Shown here one piece after another: positions 62,370-64,000 of a DNA stretch of 64,000 bases. A model generated the notes under the pieces. It was not told the origin of the DNA. It made no database searches and was given only the letters and a program-made list of their open reading frames with translations. The translations under genes and the position numbers were made by a program. Source of the DNA: Rhodobacterales bacterium (GTDB lineage Bacteria; Pseudomonadota; Alphaproteobacteria; Rhizobiales; Stappiaceae); NCBI GenBank assembly GCA_008107755.1, contig VIRH01000065.1, forward strand, positions 124,001 to 188,000, written 5' to 3'. Position 1 is the first letter of the stretch, and each line of letters starts with the position of its first letter.

Positions 62370-63077
62370 TTATCTTTCTGCGGTGCTGAGCGAGTTGATC
62401 GCCACGACGCGCGTGCGTTTGATGTGCTCGCTCAGAACCGGTTCCAGCGCGGCAAGATCGTCGCGGCGAAGACAGTCCACGATCTCCACGTGCTCGCCGT
62501 AGCTTGCGTCGCGGCGCTCCTTGAATGGTGCGGTCAGGGCTGTGCGGATGGTGGCGATCCGTGCCTCGGCCAGATCGAAGGCGCGGCGGACAAGCCCGTT
62601 CTGGCAGTGCCGGAAAAAACTGCCGTGAAACTCCGTGTCGAGCCGCGCATATGCATAAGCGTCGCCGTCATCCTGCGCCGCTTCCATCTTCTTCAGGAGC
62701 CTGTCCAGCTCAGCTACAAGGGCTTTCTTGCCGGTCGCCATTGCCATGGTCAGTGCCTCGCGCTCCAGCATCAGCCGGTATTCGCAAAGTTCCGTCACCT
62801 CTTCAATGGTGGGAGTGAAAACGAAGCTCCCACGTTTCGGGCGCACCGTCACAAGCCCTGTGAACTGGAGGGCGCTCAAGGCATCGCGGACAGGTGTCCT
62901 GCTGACGCCGAATGCCGAAGCGAGCTTGTCCTCGGAAACATTTTCGCCGAAGCCGTATTGCCCTTCGATGATGGCATTGCGAAGCCTCTCCGTGACAATC
63001 TCGGTCAGGGTCCGTGGGTGCTCGATTCTCATTCCGTCATCTGGGCTCACGTCCGCTCCGATCCTCCTGCTGTTCAT
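62370..63077 (-). CDS. GntR-family regulator, FCD subfamily
   Basis: A 235-residue regulator. Winged helix: VTERLRNAIIEGQYGFGENVSEDKLASAF with recognition segment VSRTPVRDALSAL; the FCD domain contains LDTEFHGSFFRHCQ. The ATG at 63077 is 7 bases from the palindrome at 63084, so binding would block the gene's own promoter or translation start. A GTG at 63050, preceded by AGGAGG, is an alternative start. It faces the lyase-TRAP-dehydrogenase-aldolase operon and probably represses it via the 55630-55644 site. Confidence 0.88.
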   Translation of the reverse strand: MNSRRIGADVSPDDGMRIEHPRTLTEIVTERLRNAIIEGQYGFGENVSEDKLASAFGVSRTPVRDALSALQFTGLVTVRPKRGSFVFTPTIEEVTELCEYRLMLEREALTMAMATGKKALVAELDRLLKKMEAAQDDGDAYAYARLDTEFHGSFFRHCQNGLVRRAFDLAEARIATIRTALTAPFKERRDASYGEHVEIVDCLRRDDLAALEPVLSEHIKRTRVVAINSLSTAER

Positions 63078-63083
63078 GACTCA

Positions 63084-63098
63084 AACGTGTAACACGTT
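63084..63098. promoter_or_regulatory. perfect AACGTGT-A-ACACGTT operator at the GntR gene
   Basis: A 15-base inverted repeat of two 7-base halves around a single central A, directly upstream of the GntR start. A close copy precedes the divergent operon at 55630. Self-repression by the encoded regulator is the simplest reading. The rest of the gap up to 63245 shows no gene. Confidence 0.65.
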
Positions 63099-63245
63099 AC
63101 CATCTGCTTTGATACGCTCCAAAGGTGCAATACGGGGATAGTACATCCTGAGCGGGGTCTGGTGGGGACTGGGCAGAAGAGCCCGCGCATCCTGCCGTGC
63201 TCGGACGAGCTTGATGGCGCCAATGAGTGGCGAGGGCTGGTCAGT

Positions 63246-64000
63246 CTATTGACCGCCGTGGTGCTTGAACGCTGATACGACCGCGCCTGCGCCCGCTTCG
63301 ATAAACCGGGCATCGGATCCGATGGTGACCAGGTTCATGCCGCGATCCACCGCGCCTCTGGCATAGTCGGGTGTGCCGCAATGGAGGCAGCACTTGAGGC
63401 CGGCATTGGCCGCCGTAGTCCGGATGTGCTCGATGAGATCCAGCATTTCCGGCTCGCTGCGGTCGAACCCCGGTCCATGACCGAAGGCGGACCCGAGATC
63501 GGAAGGGCCGATATAAAGGCCTGTCAGACCGGGAACCTTGACGATGTTTTCCAGATCCTCGACCGCGGATCTGGTTTCGATCATGGCGAGGGTGACGACT
63601 TCCCGGTTGGCGGCGGAAACGTAGTCGGACCCGAGAGCAAGACGCGCCCTGACAGGACCCGAACTGCGGCGGCCTTCGGGCGGATAGAGGCAGGCGGAAA
63701 CGAACCGCTGCGCGTCCGCAGCCGTTTCGATCATCGGGGCGATAATGCCCATCGCTCCGGCATCAAGAGCGCGCATGATCGCGGCTTCATCCACCCAGGG
63801 AACCCGGACGAGCGACGCAGTGCCGGATTTCTCGATCACGGGCAACAGGTAGAGAAGGTCAGCGTAATCCGCCGTCCCATGCTGCAGATCCACCGTCAGC
63901 ACATTCCATCCCGCTCCGGCCATTGCTTCGGCGCTCAAGACCGACGGCACCGCCAGCCATCCGTTGACGGCAGCACGCCCCTCGGCCCAGAGCCGACGTA
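63246..64000 (-). CDS. HpcH/HpaI-family aldolase, 5' end cut by window edge
   Basis: The frame is open to the right edge of the window. The translation upstream of the apparent GTG at 63950 keeps family character (AVNGWLAVPSVLSAEAM), so the true start lies beyond 64000. Seen here: LTVDLQHG, GIIAPMIET, MIETRSAVEDLEN, GLYIGPSDLGSAFG. It is a pyruvate-aldehyde-type class II aldolase, a second copy near the one at 61593. It reads toward the GntR gene in the same orientation. Substrate unknown. Confidence 0.85.
   Translation of the reverse strand, partial: RRLWAEGRAAVNGWLAVPSVLSAEAMAGAGWNVLTVDLQHGTADYADLLYLLPVIEKSGTASLVRVPWVDEAAIMRALDAGAMGIIAPMIETAADAQRFVSACLYPPEGRRSSGPVRARLALGSDYVSAANREVVTLAMIETRSAVEDLENIVKVPGLTGLYIGPSDLGSAFGHGPGFDRSEPEMLDLIEHIRTTAANAGLKCCLHCGTPDYARGAVDRGMNLVTIGSDARFIEAGAGAVVSAFKHHGGQ

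Noticed and set aside
1..64000. tRNA, rRNA, CRISPR, transposase or integrase genes
   Set aside because: Looked for in the non-coding gaps and among the proteins; none seen.

Overview
The window is a GC-rich, tightly packed bacterial sequence. It shows many 1-4 base gene overlaps, alpha-proteobacterial-type transporters, and a carboxyspermidine dehydrogenase/decarboxylase pair. The best guess is a metabolically versatile alphaproteobacterium (Rhizobiales/Rhodobacterales, possibly a Stappia/Roseibium-like marine organism); this is inferred from gene content and base composition only. I see no tRNA, rRNA, CRISPR array, insertion sequence, integrase or phage gene.

Layout. (1) 1-538: 3' end of a CitE-like lyase. 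(2) 655-9590, minus strand: a nine-gene operon holding a secreted cyclase-family hydrolase, a complete branched-chain-type (Liv) ABC importer, an aldehyde dehydrogenase, an SDR and a methyltransferase. A zinc alcohol dehydrogenase and a LysR regulator diverge from it (9841-11894). (3) 11913-16597: MmgE/PrpD protein, a secreted glycosidase-like protein and a ThDP enzyme, all on the minus strand. A TAXI-type TRAP binding protein (16861-17823) points at a fused TRAP permease (18060-20033). (4) 20117-24719: a second Liv importer on the minus strand. (5) 25045-31928, plus strand: FAD monooxygenase, arylmalonate decarboxylase/maleate isomerase-like protein, PuuE-like deacetylase, FCD-GntR regulator, aldehyde dehydrogenase, SDR and metallo-beta-lactamase-fold hydrolase. 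(6) 31944-38039: UTRA-GntR regulator divergent from a maleate isomerase-like protein, an isocitrate-lyase-family lyase, LeuC/LeuD-type hydro-lyase, isochorismatase-type amidohydrolase and SDR. (7) 38068-49938: a rearranged pyrimidine-utilisation-like island with rutE, amidase and rutA on the minus strand. It continues with a UTRA-GntR regulator, an MFS carrier, a sugar-type ABC importer, a small GatC/AtzG-position protein, a second amidase and rutF. (8) 50361-55283: SulP transporter with a tandem Usp protein, then the carboxyspermidine pair. (9) 55685-62366: ICL-family lyase, SDR, DctQMP TRAP transporter, GlcD-like FAD dehydrogenase and HpcH aldolase. A convergent FCD-GntR regulator and a further HpcH/HpaI aldolase, cut by the right edge, follow.

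How it works together. Most of the window is a chain of import-plus-catabolism modules, each with its own transporter and LysR or GntR regulator. The most interesting stretch is 24.7-50 kb. It combines flavin-dependent ring or amide opening (RutA/RutF and an FAD monooxygenase), several C-N hydrolases, maleate-isomerase-like proteins and a LeuCD plus lyase pair that could hydrate and split a cis-dicarboxylate. That is consistent with degradation of one or more N-heterocycles or cyclic amides. The canonical rutB, rutC, rutD, rutG and rutR are absent from the window. Three sets of candidate operator palindromes (GTACGTAC, TTGTACACAA and AACGTGT-A-ACACGTT) sit in front of the genes that three of the GntR regulators would be expected to control.
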